Source: Phaseolus vulgaris (lineage: Eukaryota; Streptophyta; Magnoliopsida; Fabales; Fabaceae). From it: a DNA stretch of 64,000 nt. Position 1 is the first letter of the stretch. The number at the start of each line of letters is the position of its first letter. Positions 12,007 through 24,100 of the stretch are shown here, piece by piece. The stretch spans positions 3,519,478 to 3,583,477 of the forward strand of contig NC_023750.2 in the NCBI RefSeq assembly GCF_000499845.2, read 5' to 3'. The position numbers and the translations under genes were made by a program. A model generated the notes under the pieces. It was given only the letters and a program-made list of their open reading frames with translations. It was not told the DNA's origin and made no database searches.

Positions 12007-12286
12007 TATTACAGTAAATGAAGATGAATATTCCTTGTCTGATGTGATGCTTTAATATAGCGTACGTAATCGCACGTAATCGTAATGAAGAAAGAAAGGT
12101 TTTGATGAACCCTAATTGTAGAGAAAAATAAATATAACAAAAACTTTTATTCACTTGTATATTAGAGAGTAAAATACATGGTATATATATAAGAAAAAGA
12201 TTAAGACCTAGCTGAAACAGAAAAAGAAAGTTGGGTCAAACAAACAAAGCCCAATAATTTAAAATAGAAAATTAAATATATTAACA
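12007..12286 (-). repeat. Copia 5' LTR
   Basis: 280 bp, identical to 8667-8946 except for four G/A differences. Followed by the CTCAA target duplication at 12287-12291. Confidence 0.9.
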
Positions 12287-12291
12287 CTCAA

Positions 12292-12420
12292 CCATCATAT
12301 ACTGAATTCTAATACTTTTTACATGTACTTTCATTATTGACAAAGATCGAGAACCGTACCCATTGAGAGCGGACAACAAAAGACCGAAGACGCTCCTTCT
12401 CAATCTTGTATAAGAACAAC
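12292..12420. repeat. Older LTR fragment, right part
   Basis: Continues the LTR-like sequence interrupted by the copia element (CTCAACC then AT-rich DNA). It aligns only for its first bases with the copy near 17.42 kb and then diverges. Confidence 0.3.
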
Positions 12421-14829
12421 AAAAATTATCACAATTATTATTAAATTTATGTTTTATTTAAAGTTATGCACTTTATATGTATTTAACAAATATAAAAGAA
12501 GTGTTATATTTCCTCATAGAGTAAAATTATATTTATTTAATACCACTTAATTATTATTATTTTATTACCATTAAACCACACTTGAATTTGAACCAATATC
12601 TTTAACAAGTTTAATAATGAACAGTGTGTCTTTCCATATTTTATCCCCCAGTCGTGTGCTTCCCGTGTACGTTGTGCAAACCCGTTTTCGATAACTCCCA
12701 CGTCAAAAGCTCAAGAACTGCAATTTCCATGTTAGATTTTGTACTTTCCTTTACGTTTCCACCTTTTTATTTATCCACCATTAGCAACTTCTCTAAACAC
12801 TTGTTATTTTTTCTTCATTAAAGAAAATTTCACGTCCAATACATGTATTTATCAACTGCAATGCAATTTTTTAGTTTTATAATAATAGTTCTTTGCTCTT
12901 AGTCAACTGCAATGCAGAAAAAAATAAGTCATATGTTTCTTTTGAAAATATTCGTGTATTGAATTTAAATTACATTCATTGTTATATGTTAGCTGTGTCT
13001 CACTAAAACATTAGAGTCTGTTTTTAAATATTAGAAATATATTTCTGTTAAGAGAAAAAATATATATAAATTTAATCTCAACTCGTAAATTGAAACACTT
13101 TATCATAAAGTATTCCTAACATTTTCACCATAAATCCTACATATTCTTAATATGATTTTCATCCATATTTTCTTATTATTAAATCTTTAACTAGTGAAAA
13201 GTGATTAATAAAACTCTTTTATCAGATTTTCCTTTTAAAATATATCATATATTCCTACTAATCCGTCCATTATAGAATAAAAAATGTTTTGAATAAAATG
13301 TTAATACTAAAAATTTAAAATACACTAACCACTTCTTCATTTATTAAAGTAGAAAGGATTATATTATTTAGGAATTTAAAACTAAATACACGCTTAGTAT
13401 GTATTATGTTTTTAGATTAATAATTAAACATCAAAGTACCAAAAATCTTAATTAAAAGATGACGTTGGATTCTCTGTTAGATTTTTTGTGCTGTTCTCCC
13501 TTTGATGATATTTTAAATTTTGTTTAATATATTAAAATCAATGTATTTTAAAGAAACAAATATTACTAAAATCTCGATAATGAACTAAATCCTAAAAATA
13601 TTATTAACATATCTTTACCACAAATGTTTAAGTATTCATAATTTAATTTTCTAAAAACACTTTTTATTATTAAATTTTAACTTAATTATGTTTTTACTCC
13701 TGGAATTCAGGATAAATCTGTTTTCATTCTCCTAATATAAAAAAATTATTTCAATATATCGAATAGCTTAAATTTTTAAACACTGAATTTAGAAAAACGA
13801 AAATTTATTTTTAAAAAATAATTTTAATCTCTCAAATTCAATGTTTAGAAATTAGATCACATTTATCTAAACTTCAGATTGAAACAACCTTTTTAATTTA
13901 AGAAACCAGAACCGGATTAAAAGCGTAATTCAACCTGAAATTTTTTAATTAGTGAAAACACAGATCAATACAACCCTCTTTGAAGCATCCCCTTCTAAAT
14001 TATTATGGTGATAAAAAAGGACTTAAAAATAGTAATATTTAAGCAAGACAAATTTTAAATTTGGCAATGATTGGAGTCAACATCTTGGATCTGTTCATAG
14101 GGAGAAGATAAAAAAAAGTCAAAGCAAATATAAATAGGTTCTTCCATTGGACGGTTAATACTCACCAACATTACACCATATATTTAACACAAACAAATAA
14201 AAAAAATAATTTTCCCTTCATTTAAAAATTGTTTCATGTTTGTTCTTAGAGTCAATGATTTGCATTTAATGCTGAATTTGGCGTTTAACCCGGTCATTGT
14301 CGGGTTCACATAGTTTCCATCATTTACCCACACAAACCAAAAGAAAAAATGAAAAAAAAAAAACCCTAATCTTTGTGAGAAGTGCAAGAAAAGGTTATCA
14401 CACGTTGCAATGTGTATAAATTTATATGTTATATTATTTATGGGTGTTTCCTTGAAATAAGGCATTGAAAAACATATTTTCTTCACGATTTGATTGCCCA
14501 TTAGATTTTGGCTATGCAAATTGGTAACTTCTTCGTGAGAATCAGTGAGATATGCTGCTTTTATTGCTCACCATGGACAAAGCTGCTTCTAAGGGCAATA
14601 TGTTTTATTGCATGTTGTTTTAGTTTGCGTTTCTTCCAAGAAAATATACTCTACCAAGTGTTGTTATGCAATACTTTCAGGTGAGGAATCAATAAAAGAA
14701 ACAAGTAAAAAATAAAAAATGTGTTCAAAAGTAAAAGGAGAGAGTTTAATTTAATAATCTAGAACTTTTTAGTGTCAAAATAATGATAAAATTGTAAATA
14801 TAAAGACATTTTTTATGTCTCTTATAAAT
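12421..14829. other. AT-rich intergenic DNA, nothing recognised
   Basis: No conserved peptide, RNA gene or clean repeat. Several open frames of 60-110 codons are low-complexity (Phe/Leu-rich) and have no support. Confidence 0.5.
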
Positions 14830-15241
14830 TTAACCCACCTAATATTTTATTATTATGATGGTTATATTTTAACCCATCATAATAAGTCATTAGTGAAAAA
14901 AAATTAAATTTATTTTAAAATTTATTTTAGTTTTAATTTTCTTATATTTTTTTTATCTCTTTTATTGTAAACCTTAAGCTCCCATTTACCTATTTTCTTC
15001 TCTTCCTTCTCATTTCCCTCTCATACTATTTAATGACAACTTATTATGACAGTTAATGAAGTGGTGGCACGATGATAATTATAAGAGAATTTATTATATC
15101 ATTTATCAAAGGAACCATCATCAGAAATGTATTTTATATATTTTAATATGACACCTGTCATAATAAACTTTTTAGAGTTTTATTTTCTTACTAGCTCACC
15201 TTTCCATTCCTCCACTAACATTGTCTCCGCATTCCAAAAAT

Positions 15242-15246
15242 ATTCT
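15242..15246. repeat. Target site duplication ATTCT (left of TRIM array)
   Basis: ATTCT precedes the first LTR and recurs at 16151-16155 right after the last LTR, so the whole array is bracketed by one five-base duplication. Confidence 0.8.
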
Positions 15247-16150
15247 TATTACGAAGTGGACTTTAAGCCTAACTCAACCGCATAAAATCGGCTCATAAGG
15301 TTGAGGTCTGCACCCATTTATATATTATGAAATGTCCTTATCTCTAGTCGATGTGGGATCTCCAACACACCTCCCTCACGCCGAGAGTGATAGATAGAAG
15401 CTCGTGCATGGGACTATATATTTTGGGTGGTTCGATAGCGGCCCGATAGCGGGTGGCACGATAGGCCCAACAAATACTCGCTAGGATAGGCTCAAAATGG
15501 CTCTGATACCATATTACGAAGTGGACTTTAAGCCTAACTCAACCCCATAAAACCGGCTCAATGAGGTGAGGTTTGCACCCACTTATATATTATGAAAGGC
15601 TCTAATCTCTAGTCGATGTGGGATCTCCAACACACCCCCTCACGCCGAGACTGCCAACTTGTGCGTGAGACTATATATTATGGGTGGTCCGATAGCGGCC
15701 CGATAGCGGGTGGCACGAAAGGCCCAACAAATACTCGCTAGGATAGGCTCGAAATGGCTCTGATACCATATTACGAAGTGGACTTTAATCCTAACTCAAC
15801 CACATAAAACCGGCTCATAGGGATGAGGATTGCACCCACATATATACAATGAAAGGCTCTAATCTCTAGTCGATGTGGGATCTCCAACACCCCCCCCTCA
15901 CGCCGAGACTACCAACTCGTGCGTGGGACTATATATTATGGGTGGTCCGATAGCGGCCCGATAGCGGGTGGCACGATAGGCCCAACACAAACACTCGCTA
16001 GGATAGGCTCAAAATGGCTCTGATACCATATTACGAAAGTGGACTTTAAGCCTAACTCAACCCCATAAAATCGGCTCATAGGGTTGAGGTTTGCACCCAC
16101 TTATATACAATGAAAGGTCCTTATCTCTAGTCGATGTGGGATCTCCAACA
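15247..16150 (-). mobile_element. Head-to-tail TRIM array: four LTRs, three internal regions
   Basis: LTRs at 15247-15367, 15512-15632, 15769-15889 and 16029-16150 (121, 121, 121 and 122 bp). Internal segments at 15368-15511, 15633-15768 and 15890-16028 (144, 136, 139 bp). On the minus strand each LTR runs from TGTTGGAGAT to CGTAATA. It is followed by the primer site TGGTATCAGAGCCAT and, at the far end of the internal segment, a purine tract (GAGGGGG) before the next LTR. No protein is encoded; this is the definition of a terminal-repeat retrotransposon in miniature. A single ATTCT duplication flanks the set, so units were probably gained after or during one insertion, not by separate insertions. 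Confidence 0.9.
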
Positions 16151-16700
16151 ATTCTTGCTCATGTTTTTTCTCACATCTTCATACTCTCTCTGCCTCACAT
16201 GTTCAAGTTCTACAATCTCTCTCTTTTCCTAATTTCTCATGTGTGCATTGGTTGTGGATGCCTCAAATAGATTCCCAAAATGTTAGAGAGACATTGAAGG
16301 TCTGCGCATCTCTCGGAAATTCGCAAGTTTGTATCGTCAAAATTTTTCTGTCTATGCTTTCCATTGCGCTCAGCAAGTATCTTTTCATTTCTTCACTGCA
16401 AATCTCTTTCCATTTCTTCTTTTATATAATAAATTTGAAGGGGGGAAAAGAGGATGAAACGAAAGGTGTAGGAGAAGGAGTGAATGGGGCAGTGCTCAAA
16501 GAGGAGGGCGTGGAAGGTGCATTAGGCATGGTGCGTAGATTCATGAGCGGAAGGGTGCAATAGCAGAGATGAATGTTTTTTAAGATGCACAAATTCACGG
16601 ATTCACAAATTCACTTTTTTCACTTTTTCCACTTTTTCACTTTTTCTACTTTTTCACTCATTCACTTTTTTTTACAAATGTTTAAGTGAATAAGTGTAAT
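16151..16700. other. Non-coding DNA right of the TRIM array
   Basis: Pyrimidine-rich sequence with an unsupported open frame near 16243-16563 that matches no family I recognise, then a CACTTTTTC-rich simple tract at 16610-16670. It may be part of the surrounding CACTA-like element. Confidence 0.35.
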
Positions 16701-17159
16701 TTTAACAGTCATAAAATGTGTTATTTTCTATGATGGTTAAAAATAAATCAGTCATAGAAAGTGAATTTTTCTATGATGGCTCTTTTAGGTATGACGTAGA
16801 AAATACAGACTTTCTATGTCGTCTGCATCTATGACAGGTCTAAAACCGCCATCAAAAAGTATGTTTTATCCATAAAAAAATATCATTTTTTCATTAGTGT
16901 CTATATATAGTTTAAGCAATGTACTTCAACATTTATAAACTTAACTTGTTAAAGAAGTATTTTTCAAAATATGAGAATAGTTTTAGCAACTTTTTAACTA
17001 GGGTGTTTTCACAGTATTAACTTAGTTTCTCATATCTTTTAATATATTATTAATATTAATGTACTAGTTGACATAATTATTATATATTAGATACATTTAT
17101 TTATATATATACATTTATTACATATATATATATATATTATATTATATGGTTAAGATATT

Positions 17160-17581
17160 TCTAGCATGGTCGATAATATCTGGACATATAGTTGAATACC
17201 ACACTAATTATCGTGATCGTGTCCATCTCAGTAGTTGAATGCAAAAGTCACTTAAGTCTGGTTTTTGTAGAAAATTAACACTTCATTGACTAATACAAGA
17301 TTAACTATGATATTTGTGCTAATCTATGTCTACCAATGCGAGAATCCAATACATATCTATAAATAGGGTGATCATGTTAAGTCAATATACACATTTATTA
17401 ATATTTAGTATCCTCAACCTTCAAATACCAACTATTAACTTGAGCGTTGGATGACCTTTTGCATGTAACTCCCCCTCCCCATGCTCCGAGAATCGAAAAC
17501 CAATATCTACTAGGATCAACCTTCGAGGAGACCAAAGTACACAAATAGAAGAGGAAACAAGACCTTCCTAGTTCATACAAA

Positions 17582-17584
<3 letters not shown>
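17160..17584 (+). repeat. LTR-like fragment (gypsy type) with TATA box
   Basis: CTATAAATAGGG at about 17358 is followed by CAATATACACATTTATT and CTCAACC. Then comes AACTTGAGCGTTGGATGACC with CTTTTGCATGTAAC, the R/U5-like block common in legume Ty3/gypsy LTRs. It is related to the LTR fragment at 8560-8666. No coding part is attached. Ends not determined. Confidence 0.4.

Positions 17585-17585
<1 letters not shown>

Positions 17586-17620
<35 letters not shown>
17586..17620. repeat. (TA)n microsatellite
   Basis: About 17 uninterrupted TA units. Shorter TA runs also occur at about 20732-20756 and 22003-22024. Confidence 0.9.
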
Positions 17621-17622
<2 letters not shown>

Positions 17623-18041
17623 TGTATATAATGTATATTACACAACAATTAAAGTCAAATTTCCTAAAATAAAATATACCATTAGACTAATAGAAATAAA
17701 ATATCTAGTTAATTTTGAGTATCTACACTTTTATAATATGTAACATCATGTGTTTTCATATCATATACAATTATAGTTGATCACACATATAAAAAAATAC
17801 ATGTACAACATTATATCTATATAACAATCTCATTACATTATTAATATATAGCACATCATAATTGTCACTGAAACTAATTAACTAAGATGTAGAAATCCTC
17901 AACCACTTCTCAATGAAACAATATAATTTATCCACTTAACGCCTTTTAAAATATTCGTGTTAAGCATATCTCATTAGATACTAACACCTAAACTCATTAG
18001 AAACATATTAAAAATTCATTCTCAACTTTCTATGTCAAGGC

Positions 18042-18360
18042 CACTACTAGAAAATTGTTGAATAGTGATAGAAATTAGTAACAAAAAAATGTGGTCACTA
18101 TTAGTGACCAAATCAGTGATAGAAAAATGTGGACATTATTAGTGTACAAAGTTATTTTTACGATTTAATCACTGAAATAGTGATTACATTTTTTGTCACA
18201 AAATATTTGGTCACCAAATCTGTCATAAAATCGATCACAGAAAATCAATCATAAAACTGATAATAAAAATGGTCACAGAAAATCAATCACAAAATCGGTG
18301 ACCAAATCAGTTATAAAATTAATCACAAAATCGGTAACAGAGAATCGATCACAATGTCTG
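18042..18360 (+). mobile_element. CACTA transposon end with subterminal repeats
   Basis: Begins CACTACTAGAAAATTG, a typical plant CACTA terminus. Dense short repeats follow, such as GATCACAGAAAATC, CAATCACAAAATCGG and GTGACCAAATCAG, in both orientations. Such arrays bind the element's own transposase in known CACTA elements. I found no matching right terminus within several kb, so this is an isolated or truncated end. Confidence 0.55.
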
Positions 18361-19615
18361 TAATTCATGTTTGCTTTACTCTTTTAATGTTCTCTAGTGC
18401 TAATTTTTTATATTCAATTTAATACTCCTTTATGCATTAAAAATTGTTTGTAAAAAAATTAATAATTAAAATTAAAAATAAAATAATACTAATAATACTA
18501 ATAATAATAACTATAATAAAAGCAATAAATTCTACTTTAATATTAATGTTTATTAATATATTATAAAAATTATATTATATTATTATAAATAAAATGTAAT
18601 GATTAATATTAAAGAAAGAAAAGACATAACATCGGAAATGCCGGACCATTTAATCTAGTCATATTAATTAAGGAATTTGAATGTATTATTATATGTTATA
18701 TATTAATAACAGTCACACAGAGGTGTATACTGTGTTTGAATATTGTACAGCCATAGATAGAAAATTTACTTATTTTGTATAAAATTTAATCAAAGAAATA
18801 AGAGGTTAGAATAAAGTTACTATAGTAAATTATTAAAATTACATAAATTAATTGTTACTCCATTATGATATTATAATCTTTAAAAATTATAGACTCGTTG
18901 TAGATTTTGTGTATGGATAACAAATGATTTATAATAGGATTGAAATATCTGAAATATTCTCATTTATTAATTGATAATAAAAAAGAATGGTTAATATTAA
19001 TAATCAGATACGTTAAAAGTAACTAAACTAAATATTTAAAAAAAATCATAAAAAAATTGTTAGTTGTATAGGGTAAAGAAAGCCATTTTAAAATTTGAGA
19101 GGAAGTCTCATTTTCAAAATACAACACAAAACCCCAATTTTAAAAAATATATTAATTTAAATTAGTTTTGGTATAAACTTTATAAAGTTTAAGAATATGA
19201 ATAATTTTTTGGTTAATCCTATCTATTTGAGTTAATAATGTTTTATTTTACTTTTCTAAAAGAATGATTTGAAGGTGTCTTTTTAAAATGTTCTTTAATC
19301 TTATCTATTTACTATGCTTATAGTACGATTAACAAAAAAATCAGTTGCATTCAAATAATGTCTCTAAGAGTTCAGTCTTTTCAATGAAAATAAATGAGTT
19401 CCCTAAAAAACTAAGAATCAAATTTTTTTTCAAAATATTGGCTAAAGTCCAAAATAGTCTTGTCTTCCTTTTATCAATTTCAAAACATCCTCCCTTAATC
19501 TAATCCATGTTTTTCCTAAATTCTAACTAAATTTTAGGAACCTCCTAATACTCCACAATTTAATAACTTGTAAAAGAAAAATAACCCTTTGCTTTCTTAT
19601 AAAACTAATTTATCA
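18361..19615. other. AT-rich intergenic DNA
   Basis: No gene or RNA recognised; simple AATAATAAT-type tracts near 18470-18530. Confidence 0.45.
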
Positions 19616-19974
19616 CACTAAAAAAATAATATTAAAATATAAATAATTTTTAGAAAAAAAATAATAATTGATTGCTATGGTGACTAAATTAGAGACTAAA
19701 AAAAATTTGGTTTCTAAATTAGTTTCTATTATTGTTAAATAGTTTTTAAATTAGTATCTAATTAGGTACCAAAGTTTTAACTACCAATTATTTAGATTCT
19801 AAATTTGGTAGCAAAAACTTTGGTTGCTAATTAGATACCAATTTAGAAACCATTTAACAATAATAAAAACTAATTTAGAAACCAATTTTTTTTAGTCTCT
19901 ACTTTAATCACTATAGAAACTAGTTATTTTTTGTTTTTAAAAATTGATTTCTATTTCATGATTTTCTTGCAGTG
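19616..19974. mobile_element. Foldback MITE, copy 1
   Basis: Almost the whole 359 bp is one inverted repeat. Sequence containing GGTTTCTAAATTAGTTTCTA on the left is mirrored as AAACTAATTTAGAAACC on the right around a centre with ATTTAGATTCTAAAT. The outer ends read CACTA... and, inverted, CACTGCAAGAAAATCATG. No coding capacity. Its transcript would form a long hairpin. Confidence 0.7.
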
Positions 19975-20756
19975 TCAGTTTGTAAAATTCTATTTTTTTT
20001 AATTTATTTATAAATCGATTTTATTGATGATTAATTTTAGTCTAAGAATTGTTTATCAGTAAGTTTCGAATTCAAGACCTTATTTAAGGAAATTAAATCT
20101 AACTCTCGTTTGTTAAAATTCTAGTTTCAAGTCTCATAAGTTTTAAAAAAGTTTGAACATTTTAATTTTTTTTAGCTTGGTCTATAATTGATACAGTTTA
20201 AATTTATCTGTGATCCCAACAACTTATCTTGATTTTATTTTTAATATTAACTTAAAAGTTTAATTAGAGATTTTAATCTCCACATTTTTTTTTTCATTTT
20301 GGTTCCTGTCACGAGTAATATATCAACACACGTATTCTTTTAAAAACGTTCTGCTACAGGAACTGAAACCTAAAAAATGAAACTATATAGGACTAAAAGT
20401 CAAAATCTTAAAGTATCCACATAAATATTAAAGGTCAAACTAAATATATCTGGCTAATTAAAAACATATATCTGTAACCTAATTTATAATTATAATTTAT
20501 TAATATTTTAGTTACATGAATTTATTTAAGTTTTACTTTTCTTCCATTATAATATAGAATTCCAGCAACATATGACATGTATTTGCAAACTTGTGACATT
20601 GTAAAACTTCACATTGTAATCCCTTTGAACAATGTTTTATTAGTGTGAATAGCTGAATATTGTGTCATAGTTTGGCCTGAGTTTAAAGGTATCCAAGTTT
20701 CATGGCCATTACTATTTCAACTTTGGAAAAATAATATATATATATATATATATATA
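19975..20756. other. AT-rich spacer between the two MITE copies
   Basis: No gene seen. A TA microsatellite lies at about 20732-20756, abutting the second MITE copy. Confidence 0.5.
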
Positions 20757-21135
20757 TTAGTACAAGAAAATCATGAAATAGAAATCAATTTTAGAAACTA
20801 AAAGTAATTAGTTGTTGTAGTGACAAAATTAGAGACTATTTTAGGAACTAAAAAAACTTTTGGTTTCTAAATTAGTTTTTATTATTGTTAAATGGTTTCT
20901 AAATTGGTATCTAATTAGCCACCAAAGTTTTTGCTACCAAATTTAGAATCTAAATAATTGGTAGTTAAAACTTTGGTTGCTAATTAGATACCAATTTAGA
21001 AACTATTTAACGATAATAGAAACTAATTTAGAAACCAAAAGTTTTTTTAGTCTCTAAAATGGTCTCTAATTTAGTCACTATAGCAACTAATTATTCTTGA
21101 TCTCTAAAATTAGTTTTTATTTCATGATTTTAGTT
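20757..21135. mobile_element. Foldback MITE, copy 2 (opposite orientation)
   Basis: Same family as the copy about 0.8 kb to the left: TACAAGAAAATCATGAAATA at the left end, CATGATTTTAG at the right end, and matching long arms. The centre (TTTTTGCTACC...GGTAGTTAAAAC) is the reverse complement of the centre of copy 1, so the two copies point in opposite directions. Confidence 0.7.
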
Positions 21136-24100
21136 ATAATTCTAAAAAAATACTAAAATGAGGATATCAATATTCGTGTTACTTTGTTTTTTTGTCACTC
21201 GTTAGTGATAGATGATATGCATTTTTGTTTGCAAAACCCTAAACCCTAAATCATAAACCTTAAAACCCTAAAAGTTATACATGCTCCTGAGATATAGTAG
21301 GATTTGAGTATTCTTAAAATGATTCATGTTTATTTTATTTTTTTCTTTTACTAATAAAAAAAATTGATAATATAATTGGAATCCCTAAAATACTCCACAA
21401 GATAAAAAAAAAATTGGTAAAGAAATGTTTATAGACACGATTAAAAAATAAAACCCTAACTATATACTTAAAAATGTAGGTTATGTATGAATTATACCAT
21501 CTCTTTTTAAACCATGATTGATGCTATGAGTCCTTTAAGGGAAGTGTAAACAGTAGCTCGCCATAGAAGGCATGTCAGAAAAGCAAAAGGTTGTGATAAA
21601 GTTTGATCTTTAAACTGTAGGGGACAATACTAGTACCTTAGGATGGAAACTTTACCTGCGGAATAGACAACTCAGTTGAGAAAATAATGACACATATTAA
21701 TGAATTTAGAACTTCTATTTAAGTTGAATAATAGGAACACTTAAAATCGCTTTTAGTTTTCATTAGCTGGGTTGCGTAAGTTTGTCAAACAATTCAAGAT
21801 CATCATCAAAAGAAGGAAGAAAGTCGAAACCGAAAGTGAAAAATTATTTTTTCCATTATTTGTGAAGTTCATGACAAGACTAGTTTTTAACAGTAACTTG
21901 ACTAGTGAATTACAGATATTATTTTTAGGACGAGTGAATATTCAGATCATGAACGTAGTTAATTTGTAATATTGATAAAAAAAAATTCACGACTATTTAA
22001 TAATATATATATATATATATATATGAACTGATTTTATTTATATTTATTCTTAGCATGCACACATATTGCACATATTTCACAATAGTTTGAGACGAAGGAT
22101 TTAAGAAATGGAAAAGATTTTTTTTTTTTATATTAAGAATTTTTTAAGGATATTTGTTCACCTTTGAGATAGATTTAAATTATCCAATGTTTTTCAGTTT
22201 TAATTTTGAAGTGTAATTTTTTCAATAATTATATAATAGAGAATGTTTTATTCATATTTAGAATATTATAATGAACTAATTTTTTTTTTAGAATCAAGTT
22301 ATTGGTAGAGTATTCATAACTTTATTTACAACTTTGTCGATGATTAATTTCAAAAGAAAACCTTACCAAATCAGATTTGGCAAACTCCCTCCTCCTAACT
22401 TTTTTTTTATATATATAAGAATTCGAACTCAAGATATCGTTTACATATATTGAATGCAAATCATTTAGTCCAATGATGTGTTTGTCTAAACACATGCTAT
22501 TACGAGTATTAAAAAAGGGATTTAAAATGAATGAAAAATGATAATTATATCTTTTAAGTTATATTCTAAAGGTTATAAATAGAAAATTGCAGAATTTATT
22601 CTTCTCTAGGAATCACCGTCTCTTTAAAATATAAATATTGTGACTTTTCTTTATTTCTTCTCTATATTTACTTAATGATTTTTTCCTTTTGAGAAGTCAT
22701 AAGTTAAGAGATAGGTAAGAGGAAATCCAACTGAATAGAAACATAAGTTTTATGTTTACTTTAGTTTTCAAGTATCTTTTTTCTTTTTAGTCTTCATGCA
22801 TATGATCATTGTTAAGTCTTTTATAATGATATGTTTGTTTATCAAGTTTGACTTCCTAAAAGCTAGTGACAGTTTGAGTGAAAATTTTGAAGGAGTTAAA
22901 AGATTGATATAATTTTGGGGAACCAAAATATAATTTAATGTGTGTATATTTACTTTACAAAAATTTAGATAAAAAAGTTTGGGGAAATCATGTCCCCCTC
23001 TGCCCTTTATAGTATCCACCATTGTTAAAAGCAAACTAGAGGATCTTTCAGCATCCTTGATGCATTATTTTTTTTTTCAAAAAAATTCTTGGATATCAAG
23101 ACATTTACAAGTAAGGAAAGTTAACATTGAAATTTGAATTAGGTTATCAAAGAAGTAGAGAAAAAATTAATGAAAAGATTAGGTATACAATGAATTAAAA
23201 TATTGATCATGTAATTGTTAGAAATTGTTTGAATTGTAAATCAAATTTGTGCTCATGAATTTCATATATGTTAAGTTGGTAGACTTGAAATGATATGATA
23301 TCAATTGAATATCGGTAATGACAAAGATATACATTTTTTTTTTATTGTGGTTAACTTATGATGTTGGAATATATTATTTTGAATTGGATTTTACGTGCTC
23401 TGGATAAGTTTGAGAAATCACTACCAATTTGGCCAACATAGGTTTAGTTTTGAATAGATGTGATATTTGTTTAATTTAAAATGAAAATAGTTAAGTTTGG
23501 CTATTTTTAGGATATTTTTCTAGTTTTTTAATATTTGAAAATTTGTTCAAACGACAATTTGATCTATATGATAGTCACAATTGAGTTATATTCTAATACT
23601 TCCTTTCTTAAGAGACACTGTATTACTTAAGCAACAAGTCTCATCGTCTATGAGATAACTCATTGCTAAAGCAAGAAATCGATGATGTCAACTTTTTTTT
23701 TCTATGGGTAGAATGTCGCTTGAGTGGTAATTCATTGTTGAGGTGAGGAAGAAGTCATATCAATTTTTCCTAAACCCTAAACCCTTATACAAAGATGAAT
23801 AATTGTTGAATCAAGTTTTCTTATATGAAGTTAGATCACCCTTACCCTATTTTCTTCATAATATTTCTTTGCAAGAAAATATTTTAATGTAGTTATTGAA
23901 TTGATAAATTAAGTTTTGAAAAGGAATTTTATTGATGATAAGAGGAATAAGAAAAGTTCCAATAGAAAAATATTGGAAGGGATAAATTACTTTAGTTATG
24001 GGTAAAGAGTTTCGTGTGAAAATTGTTTCTTCCGAAACCAAAGTGAATATGATTTTCCTAAAATTCGTCCCTCTTTTCCTTCAATATTTATCCTTTTGTA

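Larger units (their letters stand above)
8667..12286 (-). mobile_element. Ty1/copia element, 5' part replaced by TRIM sequence
   Basis: This is a 3,620-bp element on the minus strand with 280-bp direct LTRs at both ends. LTR termini are TGTTAATATA and ...TGTAATA. A polypurine tract (TTGAGGGGG) abuts the 3' LTR. A primer-binding site complementary to initiator tRNA-Met (TGGTATCAGAGCC) abuts the 5' LTR. Intact CTCAA duplications flank it. The LTRs differ at only four positions, so the insertion is recent. Inside, pol runs from the GAG-pre-integrase region to the end of RNase H. Gag and protease are absent; in their place is the internal region plus one LTR of a TRIM element. It cannot code for its own particles and must have been mobilised in trans. 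Confidence 0.9.
14830..16899. mobile_element. Possible non-autonomous CACTA-like element hosting the TRIM array
   Basis: The right edge reads CATTTTTTCATTAGTG, that is CACTAATGAAAAAATG on the minus strand, which is a CACTA-type end. Inside it are short repeats in both orientations (TATGATGGTTA, AGTCATAGAAAG, GACCTGTCATAGATG-like words). On the left, 14860-15180 has similar words (TTATTATGATGG, CTTATTATGACAG, CACCTGTCATAATAA). No transposase is seen. I could not find a matching CACTA left terminus, so extent and class are uncertain. Confidence 0.3.

Noticed and set aside
14184..14519. 111-codon minus-strand frame
   Set aside because: Low-complexity Phe stretch and no family resemblance; likely chance.
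16243..16563. 106-codon frame right of the TRIM array
   Set aside because: No recognised domain; overlaps transposon-like sequence.
21236..21275. Telomere-like CCCTAAA words (also near 23770)
   Set aside because: Only two perfect adjacent units and a few degenerate ones; too short for a real interstitial telomere array in AT-rich DNA.
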